Virus record (IMG/VR): IMGVR_UViG_3300009103_001982
Span: 1-33,739 of that record
Direction: 5' to 3' (one strand)
From: a virus
DNA length: 33,739 nucleotides
In this document: one piece after another, positions 14,550 to 20,785 of the stretch
Numbering within the stretch: the first letter of the stretch is position 1
Layout: each line of letters starts with the position of its first letter
The notes under the pieces: generated by a model
The model's database searches: none
What the model was told of the DNA's origin: nothing
Seen by the model: only the letters and a program-made list of their open reading frames with translations
Position numbers and translations under genes: made by a program

Positions 14550-14555
14550 TGTAAT
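14550..14555 (+). promoter_or_regulatory. AGTGTAAT-type motif 7 bases before a start codon
   Basis: TGTAAT within AGTGTAATA, with exactly 7 bases to ATG 14563. The same motif and spacing recur at 18230 and 22698. A -10-like element is one reading. Confidence 0.4.
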
Positions 14556-14562
14556 AAACTAC

Positions 14563-14751
14563 ATGAAGATTTACGAAGTAAGACAGCAAATGAACAATTT
14601 ACAGTGGCATAGCCTCGCTTTTCTTAAAAATAAAGAGGACGCAGAAAGATACCAGACACTGTACAACACGAAAGTTGTTGTGTATCCTACGAAAATAGTG
14701 GAACATACATTAACCAAGCTTGAGGACTTTGAAGATGAGCTTGAAAGTTAA
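14563..14751 (+). CDS. Unknown small protein, 62 aa
   Basis: Begins MKIYEVRQQMNNLQWHSLAF, then a helix with KNKEDAERYQTLYN and a C-terminal acidic stretch (KLEDFEDELES). The beta-alpha-beta feel resembles small phage domains that read 'how a value is spelled', with no known role. It overlaps the next zinc-ribbon gene by 17 bases. Confidence 0.55.
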   Translation: MKIYEVRQQMNNLQWHSLAFLKNKEDAERYQTLYNTKVVVYPTKIVEHTLTKLEDFEDELES

Positions 14752-14827
14752 AAAATGCCCCAAGTGCGGGCATTATTTTGTTGAATCTAAATTTCAGTGC
14801 CCTCGGTGCGCTTGGTGGGTAAAATAA
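14735..14827 (+). CDS. Mini zinc-ribbon protein, 30 aa
   Basis: Only 30 residues, with CPKCG and CPRC knuckles 14 residues apart (Cys8, Cys11, Cys22, Cys25), enough to bind one zinc. The rest is basic and aromatic (HYFVESKFQ, AWWVK). It overlaps the preceding gene. The four cysteines in two CxxC pairs argue that it is a real coding sequence. Likely contacts a protein or nucleic acid. Confidence 0.55.
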   Translation: MSLKVKKCPKCGHYFVESKFQCPRCAWWVK

Positions 14828-14849
14828 TTTTTTATTTTCAATCGTCCAA

Positions 14850-14913
14850 CTCAATATAAAAAAATCCGATTTTAAAACGGAACAAAAAATAGACTTATAG
14901 GTGGACGATATAT
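14850..14913 (+). repeat. Copy B of the duplicated 65-base element
   Basis: Matches 11862-11926 with one gap; CTCAAT, ATTTTAAAACG and GGTGGACGATATAT are identical. It runs into the ATG at 14912 and supplies GGTGG as a possible ribosome-binding site. An 8-base inverted repeat (ATCGTCCA 14841-14848, TGGACGAT 14902-14909) brackets this copy only. Confidence 0.75.
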
Positions 14914-15088
14914 GAAAGAACTAAATAAGCACGCTTCTCAAAAAAAATACCTCAAAACAAAAAAAGGAAAAAAAGCTTTAGAAAAAGCCCGTAAGAGATA
15001 TGATGAATCAGACCCAGAAAGAAGAAGAAAACAGAAAAGGGACTACATGCGAAGGAAGAGGGAAAAAGATCCCTACGCTTGGAGATAA
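14912..15088 (+). CDS. Very basic small protein, 58 aa
   Basis: Almost entirely helical and positively charged, with two related stretches (KKYLKTKKGKKALEKARKRY and DPERRRKQKRDYMRRKRE). It looks like a nucleic-acid-binding tail without a folded core, as seen in other phage proteins with GKxALxxARxRY/DPExxR repeats. The start lies inside copy B of the duplicated element. Function unknown. Confidence 0.55.
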   Translation: MKELNKHASQKKYLKTKKGKKALEKARKRYDESDPERRRKQKRDYMRRKREKDPYAWR

Positions 15089-15104
15089 AGCAATCTAATT
15101 TAAA

Positions 15105-15983
15105 ATGGCTACAATAGGTATCATAGGAAACGGCTACGTTGGGTCAGCAACCTCCCAACTTGGAAGACCTTGGACGACGTATTCTTCTGAAACACGCGTA
15201 TTTGTTTATGATATTGATCCCAAGTTATGCAGTCACGAAGGGCTATCTTTATCCGATTTAACGGAAGCTTGCGACTTTATTTTTGTTTGCGTTCCAACCC
15301 CCATGAATAGAGATGGTTCGTGTTCTATTTACGAAGTAACAAAGGTTGTCATTGGTCTGGAAGATTTAGGTTTTTCTCCAGAAAGAATTATAGTTAGATC
15401 TACAGTTCCAGTGGGAACATGTAGAGAGGCGGGCGTTATGTTTATGCCTGAGTTTCTAACAGAACAAAACTGGAATAAAGATTTCCTAGAACAAACCGAT
15501 TGGGTTTTAGGAACAAACAACAGGAATGATTCAGTAAGGGAAGAGGTATTTTCAATTTTTAAGACAGCTTATGAAAATAAAATCCTTTCCCATGATCCAC
15601 GCATGCATTTCTTAACGACAGAAGAGGCTGAATTAATAAAGTATGTTCGAAATTGCTTTTTAGCCACAAAGGTTTCTTTCTTTAATGAAATATATGATTT
15701 TTGCGCTTTTCACAATATAGATTATGAGAGAGTCAGAAGAATTACAGTTCTGGATGATAGAATTGGAGAATCACATTCTAAAGTTCCGGGGCCAGACGGA
15801 AAACGGGGCTTCGGGGGAACATGTTTCCCGAAGGACATGGCCGCTTTTCGTTCCCAATTAATGCAAGTTTCATCCCTTTTGGGCCTTGATCATGGAGTCG
15901 TAAGCGCCTGCATACAAAGAAACAATAAGCTAGATAGGCCGGAAAAAGACTGGAAAAAGAACAAGGGTAGATCAGTTTTATAG
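15105..15983 (+). CDS. UDP-glucose/GDP-mannose dehydrogenase family, short form
   Basis: 292 residues. The Rossmann loop GIIGNGYVGSA is at 5-15, FVCVPTPMNRDG at 60-71, RSTVPVGTC at 98-106, PEFLTE at 115-120. Lys189 lies in CFLATKVSFFNEI, and the catalytic cysteine is Cys240 in GFGGTCFPKD. It oxidises a UDP-hexose (typically UDP-glucose to UDP-glucuronate) with NAD. Full enzymes are about 390-450 residues; this one ends shortly after the catalytic cysteine, so the C-terminal UDP-binding domain is absent. With the GalE-like epimerase (21774) it would supply a sugar nucleotide for the glycosyltransferases. The truncated form may act on a different sugar. Confidence 0.88.
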   Translation: MATIGIIGNGYVGSATSQLGRPWTTYSSETRVFVYDIDPKLCSHEGLSLSDLTEACDFIFVCVPTPMNRDGSCSIYEVTKVVIGLEDLGFSPERIIVRSTVPVGTCREAGVMFMPEFLTEQNWNKDFLEQTDWVLGTNNRNDSVREEVFSIFKTAYENKILSHDPRMHFLTTEEAELIKYVRNCFLATKVSFFNEIYDFCAFHNIDYERVRRITVLDDRIGESHSKVPGPDGKRGFGGTCFPKDMAAFRSQLMQVSSLLGLDHGVVSACIQRNNKLDRPEKDWKKNKGRSVL

Positions 15984-15995
15984 TAAAATAAAATT

Positions 15996-16024
15996 TTGTA
16001 AAAAATAAAGCCTCCATATAGAAT
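15996..16024 (+). promoter_or_regulatory. Weak promoter for the exported protease
   Basis: TTGTAA (15996-16001), 17-base spacer, TAGAAT (16019-16024), 8 bases to ATG 16033. The -10 matches 5 of 6 consensus bases; the -35 4 of 6. Confidence 0.4.
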
Positions 16025-16032
16025 AATACAGT

Positions 16033-16971
16033 ATGAAAAAACTAGCTATATTCTTACTAGGCTTCACCCTTACTTTTACTTCGTATAGCGGTGAAAAGAA
16101 ACAATCTGTCGCAGAACATCTTCAAAATGTATCTGTTACGATCAGATCAGAAGGCGCGTACAGCGCGGGCGAAGGCTCGGGGGTAATCTTCACTAGGAAG
16201 GACTCCGAGGGAAATTTGGTAAATTTCGTTTGGACCGCTGCCCATGTTATAGATAACCTTCGTTCAGAAAGAAAGGTGTTGGTGCGCGGTATGCCAAAAA
16301 CCTTGATAGAATTTAAAGATCCCGTTATTATTAAAGAAATTCGCCAAAACGGAAGAACGGTTGGGCGCCTTCAGATGGACGCGGAAGTATTAAAGTATTC
16401 TGAGAGCGAAAAAGGCCATGATCTCGCTTTATTGCGGGTTCGTAAGCTTAATTTTGTAACAGATAGCGTGACGTTTTATCTTGATAAAAAAATTCCCCCT
16501 TTGGGTACGGATTTATTGCATGTTGGTTCTTTACTTGGACAAATGGGGGCGAATAGCATGACGGATGGAATTTATTCGCAGCATGGCAGAATTATTAAAA
16601 GCCTTAATAAACACGTGTTCGATCAGACAACTTGCACGGCTTTTCCGGGGTCGTCCGGAGGCGGAGTCTATCTAAAAAGTGGTGAAAATTCTAAATATGT
16701 AGGGATGCTTGTAAGAGGAGCGGGAGAAGGGTTTAATCTTATCGTACCTGTACGTAGGATGGTTGACTATTGTGAAAAAAATAAAATTATGTGGGCTCTA
16801 GACGCAAACGTAAAAATGCCGACAGAGAAAGAGCTTAAGGAAATGCCGATCGAAAGCACACCCAAAGAAAAGGAAGAGGCGGAAGATGTGGAAAAAGAGG
16901 CAGCTAAAAAGATGTTTCCCTTTATGCTTAGAGTAACTTACCCTAAAATAATTTTAATAAAGGAAAAATAA
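16033..16971 (+). CDS. Exported trypsin-like serine protease
   Basis: 312 residues. A signal peptide (MKKLAIFLLGFTLTFTSYSG) precedes a chymotrypsin-fold domain. The catalytic triad is visible: His71 in WTAAHV, Asp130 in GHDLALLRV, Ser208 in FPGSSGGGV. It resembles the protease domain of DegP/HtrA-type or S1 enzymes but has no PDZ domain. The C-terminal 60 residues are charged and helical (KEKEEAEDVEKEAAKK). The product would act in the periplasm or outside the host. A strong terminator follows. Its position next to Cys-rich peptides and a ClpP-like protease suggests a proteolytic module. Confidence 0.85.
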   Translation: MKKLAIFLLGFTLTFTSYSGEKKQSVAEHLQNVSVTIRSEGAYSAGEGSGVIFTRKDSEGNLVNFVWTAAHVIDNLRSERKVLVRGMPKTLIEFKDPVIIKEIRQNGRTVGRLQMDAEVLKYSESEKGHDLALLRVRKLNFVTDSVTFYLDKKIPPLGTDLLHVGSLLGQMGANSMTDGIYSQHGRIIKSLNKHVFDQTTCTAFPGSSGGGVYLKSGENSKYVGMLVRGAGEGFNLIVPVRRMVDYCEKNKIMWALDANVKMPTEKELKEMPIESTPKEKEEAEDVEKEAAKKMFPFMLRVTYPKIILIKEK

Positions 16972-16993
16972 ACGAATAAACTCAAAAAAATCA

Positions 16994-17022
16994 GCGTGAC
17001 ATGAAGGTGTCGCGCTTTTTTT
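16994..17022 (+). terminator. Rho-independent terminator after the exported protease
   Basis: GCGTGACA (16994-17001) pairs with TGTCGCGC (17008-17015) with one G-U, 6-base loop, then seven Ts (17016-17022). Confidence 0.85.
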
Positions 17023-17042
17023 GTACTAATTGACTTAAAAAG

Positions 17043-17048
17043 TGTAAT
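17043..17048 (+). promoter_or_regulatory. AGTGTAAT motif upstream of the Cys-rich lipoprotein gene
   Basis: TGTAAT in AAGTGTAATATA. Here 23 bases separate it from ATG 17072 and include AAAGGAG, so this transcript would have a leader with a ribosome-binding site. TTGACT occurs at 17030-17035. Confidence 0.4.
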
Positions 17049-17071
17049 ATATAGAAAGGAGAAAGGTTTTT

Positions 17072-17221
17072 ATGAAAAAATTAATCGCACTTTGCGCAGC
17101 ACTTCTTGTAATTGGCTGTAACTGGGGAAATTCCGGATGTCCGGACTGCTCCTGCGAAGCTGGCTGTTGTTCATCCGACAGTTGCTCAGTTGCCGATTGC
17201 AGTTGTGCATGCAAAAAATAG
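17072..17221 (+). CDS. Cys-rich lipoprotein, 49 aa
   Basis: A lipoprotein signal peptide (MKKLIALCAALLVIGC) has a good lipobox, VIGC, so Cys16 would be lipidated. The mature part has 33 residues with ten further cysteines in the pattern CxxCxCxxxCC, then CxxxxCxCxC, with Ser/Ala/Gly between them. This resembles metallothionein-like or disulfide-rich peptides. AAAGGAG lies upstream at suitable spacing. It is followed after 9 bases by another Cys-rich gene and then by the ClpP-like gene. No homologue is recognised. Confidence 0.65.
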   Translation: MKKLIALCAALLVIGCNWGNSGCPDCSCEAGCCSSDSCSVADCSCACKK

Positions 17222-17230
17222 GAAAATAAA

Positions 17231-17428
17231 ATGGGAACATGGAGTTCAGGTATTGGTAAATTTGCCAAGAAAGATCCCAACCACGGCAAGTGGTGGAAAA
17301 AGATAAAGCACTGGCTTTGCGATGTAGGTCTATGCAACTTAGACAAATGCGCCTGCAATTGCCACTGCAAAGGTCGCGCGCGAGCGTACCGCCAGTGCTG
17401 CAAGGGCACACCAAAAAAGGAGGACTAA
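17231..17428 (+). CDS. Cys-rich basic protein, 65 aa
   Basis: N-terminal glycine/lysine/tryptophan-rich segment (GTWSSGIGKFAKKDPNHGKWW) then a cysteine cluster CDVGLCNLDKCACNCHCKG and CCKG near the end: eight cysteines and histidines in 35 residues. There is no signal peptide. It may bind metal or be a disulfide-rich toxin-like peptide; neither is shown. It is encoded between the Cys-rich lipoprotein and the ClpP-like protease, with AAGGAGG at its 3' end serving the next gene. Confidence 0.6.
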   Translation: MGTWSSGIGKFAKKDPNHGKWWKKIKHWLCDVGLCNLDKCACNCHCKGRARAYRQCCKGTPKKED

Positions 17429-17431
17429 AAA

Positions 17432-18163
17432 ATGTCAGAAGAAAAAGAAGACAAAAAATCACCAGAGGAAATTCAAGCTGAACTAAAACTAAAAGACGCT
17501 GAAACACGCAAAACGGAAGCCGAAGCAAGAAAGACCGAAGCTGAAGCAGCGAAAGCGGAGTTTGATGCTCACAGCGCTCAGATAAGTCACGAAAAAGCTC
17601 TAATAGCAAGAAAAAAAGAGCTGTCCATTGACGAAGAAAACCATCTATATAGATTTTCTGGATCCGTCGGAGAAGCTTCGGTAAGAAAATGCATCACAAA
17701 GCTCACAGAGTGGTCTAGGCTTAGTCCTAAATGTGATATAGAAATAGTTTTTTCTTCACCCGGTGGTAGCATCATTGATGGCTTTGAATTGTTTGATTTT
17801 ATCCAAGACCTAAGGTTGGCAGGGCACAACATAACGACTGGCTCATTAGGAATGGCTGCCTCTATGGCGGGAATTCTTCTTCAGGCCGGTGACCATAGAT
17901 GGATCGGGCACCAATGTTGGTTAATGATCCACAGGGCCGCGTTTGGAGCAATTGGGAAAACATACGAAGTAGAAGACGAAGTAAAGCTTGTAAAAAGAAT
18001 CGAGGGAAGAATTTTAGATATATTTACAAAAAGGTCAAAGCTTACAAGGTTAAAAATTAAAAGAAACTGGGACCGCAAAGACTGGTGGATCGACGCAGAT
18101 GAATGCGTAACCTATGGCCTAGTAGATGAAATTAGAGGGATGATGCCAGAGTCTAAGAAGTAG
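17432..18163 (+). CDS. ClpP-like serine protease with N-terminal coiled coil
   Basis: 243 residues. Residues 1-60 are charged with a KTEAEARKTEAEA heptad-like repeat, so an N-terminal coiled coil not found in ClpP. The ClpP/crotonase domain follows: FSSPGGSIIDGFELFD (107-122), Ser144 in MAASMAG, His167 in MIHRA and Asp217 in RKDWW, then YGLVDEI. All triad members are present. Phage ClpP-like proteins often act as prohead proteases or in host-protein turnover, but no capsid gene is near. AAGGAGG precedes the start. A strong terminator ends the unit. Confidence 0.85.
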   Translation: MSEEKEDKKSPEEIQAELKLKDAETRKTEAEARKTEAEAAKAEFDAHSAQISHEKALIARKKELSIDEENHLYRFSGSVGEASVRKCITKLTEWSRLSPKCDIEIVFSSPGGSIIDGFELFDFIQDLRLAGHNITTGSLGMAASMAGILLQAGDHRWIGHQCWLMIHRAAFGAIGKTYEVEDEVKLVKRIEGRILDIFTKRSKLTRLKIKRNWDRKDWWIDADECVTYGLVDEIRGMMPESKK

Positions 18164-18188
18164 ATCAGCAATACTTACAGGAAGCAAG

Positions 18189-18223
18189 TACCCTTCGTTT
18201 TTATAAACGGAGGGTATTTTTTT
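18189..18223 (+). terminator. Strong Rho-independent terminator after the ClpP-like gene
   Basis: TACCCTTCGTTT (18189-18200) pairs with AAACGGAGGGTA (18205-18216) in 12 bp with one G-U, 4-base loop, then seven Ts (18217-18223). Confidence 0.9.
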
Positions 18224-18229
18224 AATAAG

Positions 18230-18235
18230 TGTAAT
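18230..18235 (+). promoter_or_regulatory. AGTGTAAT motif 7 bases before ATG 18243
   Basis: TGTAAT in AAGTGTAATC, exactly 7 bases from the start codon and just after a terminator. No -35 at normal spacing. Confidence 0.4.
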
Positions 18236-18242
18236 CATAAAC

Positions 18243-18416
18243 ATGAAGGACTTAGAGCTTAATGGAATTAGAGTTAGAGTCACTAAATACAAAGTCATAA
18301 TTTACGACAATGACGACAAAATGGGAATAGAACAGGCTGAGGTTATAGCTAGTTATTTAAGGGATGAAGGATTTATAAAAAAAGACGAATTTCCTATAGA
18401 AATAATTAAGCCTTAA
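18243..18416 (+). CDS. Unknown small protein, 57 aa
   Basis: ATG 18243 lies 7 bases after TGTAAT. The protein begins with a beta-hairpin-like RVRVTKYKVIIYDNDDK and continues with a helix GIEQAEVIASYLRDEGF, then EFPIEIIKP. The repeated beta-alpha-beta suggests a small compact fold. First of a run of short genes to 19550. No function known. Confidence 0.5.
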   Translation: MKDLELNGIRVRVTKYKVIIYDNDDKMGIEQAEVIASYLRDEGFIKKDEFPIEIIKP

Positions 18417-18455
18417 TTATAATATAAATAAATATTAAAAATTATTGTCAAATAT

Positions 18456-18608
18456 ATGAAGACTAAAGACAAATGTTACATAATCAGAGATAAAAAAAGC
18501 AAAATGCTTCAAGGAGCATTTCCATATACTGAGGATGGGAAAACAAAGGCAAAAAAATATCTTAAAAAGATAAACAAAAACAACGAATTTGAAATTGAAG
18601 TTTTATGA
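18456..18608 (+). CDS. Unknown small basic protein, 50 aa
   Basis: Sequence MKTKDKCYIIRDKKSKMLQG, then a helix KTKAKKYLKKINKNN and a final EIEVL strand. It overlaps the next gene by 4 bases (ATGA). No motif recognised. Confidence 0.5.
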   Translation: MKTKDKCYIIRDKKSKMLQGAFPYTEDGKTKAKKYLKKINKNNEFEIEVL

Positions 18609-18847
18609 ACGAAAAATTTTTAAAGAAAGTCGAAACCAGTAAAAAAAGCATAGATTGGTGGCAAGAACAAGCCAGACAAACTGCTTATGAAGCTGAAGAA
18701 TTAAACTGGCTTTATGAGATTGGCGAATTAACAGAGGAAGAGCTGCTTACAGAAACCAAAAAGCTAGACGGGAAAATAGGCTACCTCATGGCAAAGGGCG
18801 ACTTCGAACACAGGAATTTGTTTGAGACATTTGCGGAAATCGAATGA
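18605..18847 (+). CDS. Unknown helical protein, 80 aa
   Basis: Amphipathic helical protein (KKVETSKKSIDWWQEQARQTAYEAEELNWLYEIGELTEEELL). The repeated Glu-Leu and Trp spacing suggests a coiled coil or helical hairpin. ATGA overlaps join it to both neighbours. Function unknown. Confidence 0.55.
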   Translation: MNEKFLKKVETSKKSIDWWQEQARQTAYEAEELNWLYEIGELTEEELLTETKKLDGKIGYLMAKGDFEHRNLFETFAEIE

Positions 18848-19116
18848 AAGCAAATAATAAAATAGTTAAAAAAGTTTTTGTTTCCTCCGCCTCAGACAGG
18901 GGAATATTGGTTAAGTTTTCCAAGGATAAGGAAAAGATTTCGATTTCCTTCTGGGGAAACGATGATCCAAAAAATATATTTTTTTCCAAGGAGGAAGCTT
19001 TAGATATTTGCGAGTATATAATAAATAACACAAGAGAGGAGAGCACATCTCAAAAAAATATTTTTGAAAAAACATATAAGAACATGAAAGCTATCCTGCC
19101 CGAAACGCACCTTTAA
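18844..19116 (+). CDS. Unknown protein, 90 aa
   Basis: Starts with a beta-rich half (KKVFVSSASDRGILVKFSKDKEKISISFWG) and ends with a helix (SKEEALDICEYIINNTREE). The layout of a few strands and a helix is common in phage ORFans. Four-base overlap with the preceding gene. Function unknown. Confidence 0.55.
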   Translation: MKANNKIVKKVFVSSASDRGILVKFSKDKEKISISFWGNDDPKNIFFSKEEALDICEYIINNTREESTSQKNIFEKTYKNMKAILPETHL

Positions 19117-19117
19117 A

Positions 19118-19324
19118 ATGAAAAAATCTTTGGATTTATTGGGGCAAATAATTGAAGCCGCAGAAGTAAGTGATTTAGAGTTTAAAAAAAAGAACATTAA
19201 TAGCAAGGCTTCTCTCACAGTTGGAGAGAGCTGGTTGGTTAGTCACCTAAAGACCTTAAAGGAGTTAATAATTTTAGAAAATGCTAAGAGCCGAGATAGT
19301 AGACCCGACGAAGAGAAAGGCTAA
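19118..19324 (+). CDS. Unknown helical protein, 68 aa
   Basis: Helical (LDLLGQIIEAAEVSDLEFKKK, then WLVSHLKTLKELIILENAK). It overlaps the following zinc-ribbon gene by 44 bases, an unusually long overlap, so one of the two starts may be further downstream. Function unknown. Confidence 0.5.
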   Translation: MKKSLDLLGQIIEAAEVSDLEFKKKNINSKASLTVGESWLVSHLKTLKELIILENAKSRDSRPDEEKG

Positions 19325-19550
19325 GATAAGATGCTCTGTCTGTAGCCTGCACTATACGGCTAGAGACTACAAAATACTTTACGAGAACGAAAAGCTTGCG
19401 TTTTTTAAAATAAAACTTCCAGAACAAAGAAAAAAAATACATTGCCACGACTGCCTTTACAAGTCTATAGTAAAATCAATGGTAACGCGCGAGATACAAG
19501 TGGAAATGATAACGCTAGAGGGCAAAGCAATAGTAACGTTCAGCAAATAA
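19281..19550 (+). CDS. Zinc-ribbon-like protein, 89 aa
   Basis: Two CxxC pairs: CSVC (18-21) and CHDC (about 55-58), separated by about 33 residues, in a basic protein. Between them is HYTARDYKILYENEKLAFFKIK. A zinc ribbon or treble clef is plausible. An in-frame start further downstream is possible given the overlap. It is the last gene before the sigma factor. Confidence 0.55.
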   Translation: MLRAEIVDPTKRKAKIRCSVCSLHYTARDYKILYENEKLAFFKIKLPEQRKKIHCHDCLYKSIVKSMVTREIQVEMITLEGKAIVTFSK

Positions 19551-19593
19551 AAAGTCCCTTGACTTTATGGCATAACGGGTGAGTTTATCTACG

Positions 19594-20187
19594 ATGACAA
19601 AATACAGTGAATTGTCTGAAAAATCTTTAGTTAAAAAAGCTCAATCAGGTGACACAAGGGCGTTTGAAGAGTTAATGGAAAGAAGCGATTCTTATCTGAG
19701 AAATTGGATGCTCAAGAAAACCCAGAGCGCGCAGAGAACAGAAGAGCTTTTACAAATTACTTACATAAAATGCTGGAGAAAAATAGGCAAGTTCCTCGGG
19801 AATTCGTTATTTAAAACTTGGGCGTGCAGAGTGGGATACAACCTGTTTCTTGATGACCTTAGAAAACAAAGTAACGTAAGAGAAATATCCTTAGAAGGAT
19901 CAGAATCAGTTTTAGACTACATTAGTCATTCTTCTCACGGAGGATATGCTCTACTAAAGGGTAAGGATGAAGGGAGAGAGCTTGAAGAAGTTCTTAGTAA
20001 GCTTCCAAAGATACACAGGGATGTCTTATCTTCTTTCGCTATAGAAGAGCTTACTTATAAAGAAATCGCCAAAAAACTTCAATGCTCGGTGGGAACAGTT
20101 ATGTCTAGACTTTATTATGCTAGAAAAAAAGCTCAATTTTTAATTAGTAAGAACAAGGAACTTAAATATCATGGGGATTTTAAGTAA
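19594..20187 (+). CDS. ECF-type sigma factor
   Basis: 197 residues from ATG 19594; a GTG at 19579 would add five. Region 2 is at about 11-92: LVKKAQSGDTRAFEELMER, EELLQITYIKCWRKIGKF, then SLFKTWACRVGYNLFLDDLRK, the signature of RpoE-type sigma factors. Region 4 is at about 127-183: LEEVLSKLPKIHRDVL, TYKEIAKKLQCSVGTVMSRLYYARKK. Regions 1.1, 1.2 and 3 are absent, as in ECF sigmas. It could steer host RNA polymerase to phage promoters. It overlaps the next gene by 17 bases; that coding pattern often marks a sigma/anti-sigma pair. Confidence 0.85.
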   Translation: MTKYSELSEKSLVKKAQSGDTRAFEELMERSDSYLRNWMLKKTQSAQRTEELLQITYIKCWRKIGKFLGNSLFKTWACRVGYNLFLDDLRKQSNVREISLEGSESVLDYISHSSHGGYALLKGKDEGRELEEVLSKLPKIHRDVLSSFAIEELTYKEIAKKLQCSVGTVMSRLYYARKKAQFLISKNKELKYHGDFK

Positions 20188-20785
20188 GGTAATCTGTGAA
20201 ACAAAACTTCCTATTCCTTGGGAAGATTTTTCTGATAAAGAAAATGAAATTTTCAGTAAAGTGAAGTGGGATGAAATAGATTTTTACACTTCTTCTTTTT
20301 TTGATTACGAAGAGGCGGCTTTAGGCTTAAATATTGTTTCGTCCTATACGATTTCTGAAGATGGACAATTTTATAAGAGCTTGAAAGAATATAAATTTAT
20401 TGAAAATAAATCTGGCGAAATGATACCCCAAGAGCAAGACGCCGGAATAGAAAGGCAAGATTTTACGGGAGAAATCCTTTTCTGGAAAGAAATAATGGAA
20501 GAAAAAAACGATTACGAAGTGTCTTTCGTGGCGCTTTTTTTTAAAGGAGAACTCAAAGAACTTAATCTAGATGGATGGAAAAAAAGAAGTAATAAGGAAA
20601 GAAAGGCTGCCGAGAAAAAACTCAAGGAGGAGATAATTGAAGAGCGGAACGAAAGAGAATCCTTGTGGAGTAAAATAAAGTACCCCTTTAAAAGACTTGC
20701 TCTTATTTTTTCATCTTTAATAAAATGGATAATATTTAAAATCTTAGATATATTAATTAGGATAGAAGTTTGGATTGTAAAATGA
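20171..20785 (+). CDS. Unknown protein with C-terminal membrane helix, 204 aa
   Basis: Acidic soluble part (residues 1-150) with a charged helix (KERKAAEKKLKEEIIEERNERE), then SLIKWIIFKILDILIRIEVWIV near the C-terminus, a likely membrane-inserted or amphipathic helix. Coupled to the ECF sigma gene by a 17-base overlap. By position it could be an anti-sigma or a membrane anchor for one. No anti-sigma motif (HxxxCxxC zinc site) is visible, so this is inference. It overlaps the GT31 gene by 4 bases. Confidence 0.6.
   Translation: MGILSKVICETKLPIPWEDFSDKENEIFSKVKWDEIDFYTSSFFDYEEAALGLNIVSSYTISEDGQFYKSLKEYKFIENKSGEMIPQEQDAGIERQDFTGEILFWKEIMEEKNDYEVSFVALFFKGELKELNLDGWKKRSNKERKAAEKKLKEEIIEERNERESLWSKIKYPFKRLALIFSSLIKWIIFKILDILIRIEVWIVK

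Noticed and set aside
17070-17609. A 179-residue reading frame on the minus strand opposite the Cys-rich and ClpP-like genes
   Set aside because: It is Cys/Leu/Phe-rich antisense of well-supported plus-strand genes with ribosome-binding sites and catalytic motifs, and has no recognisable domain.
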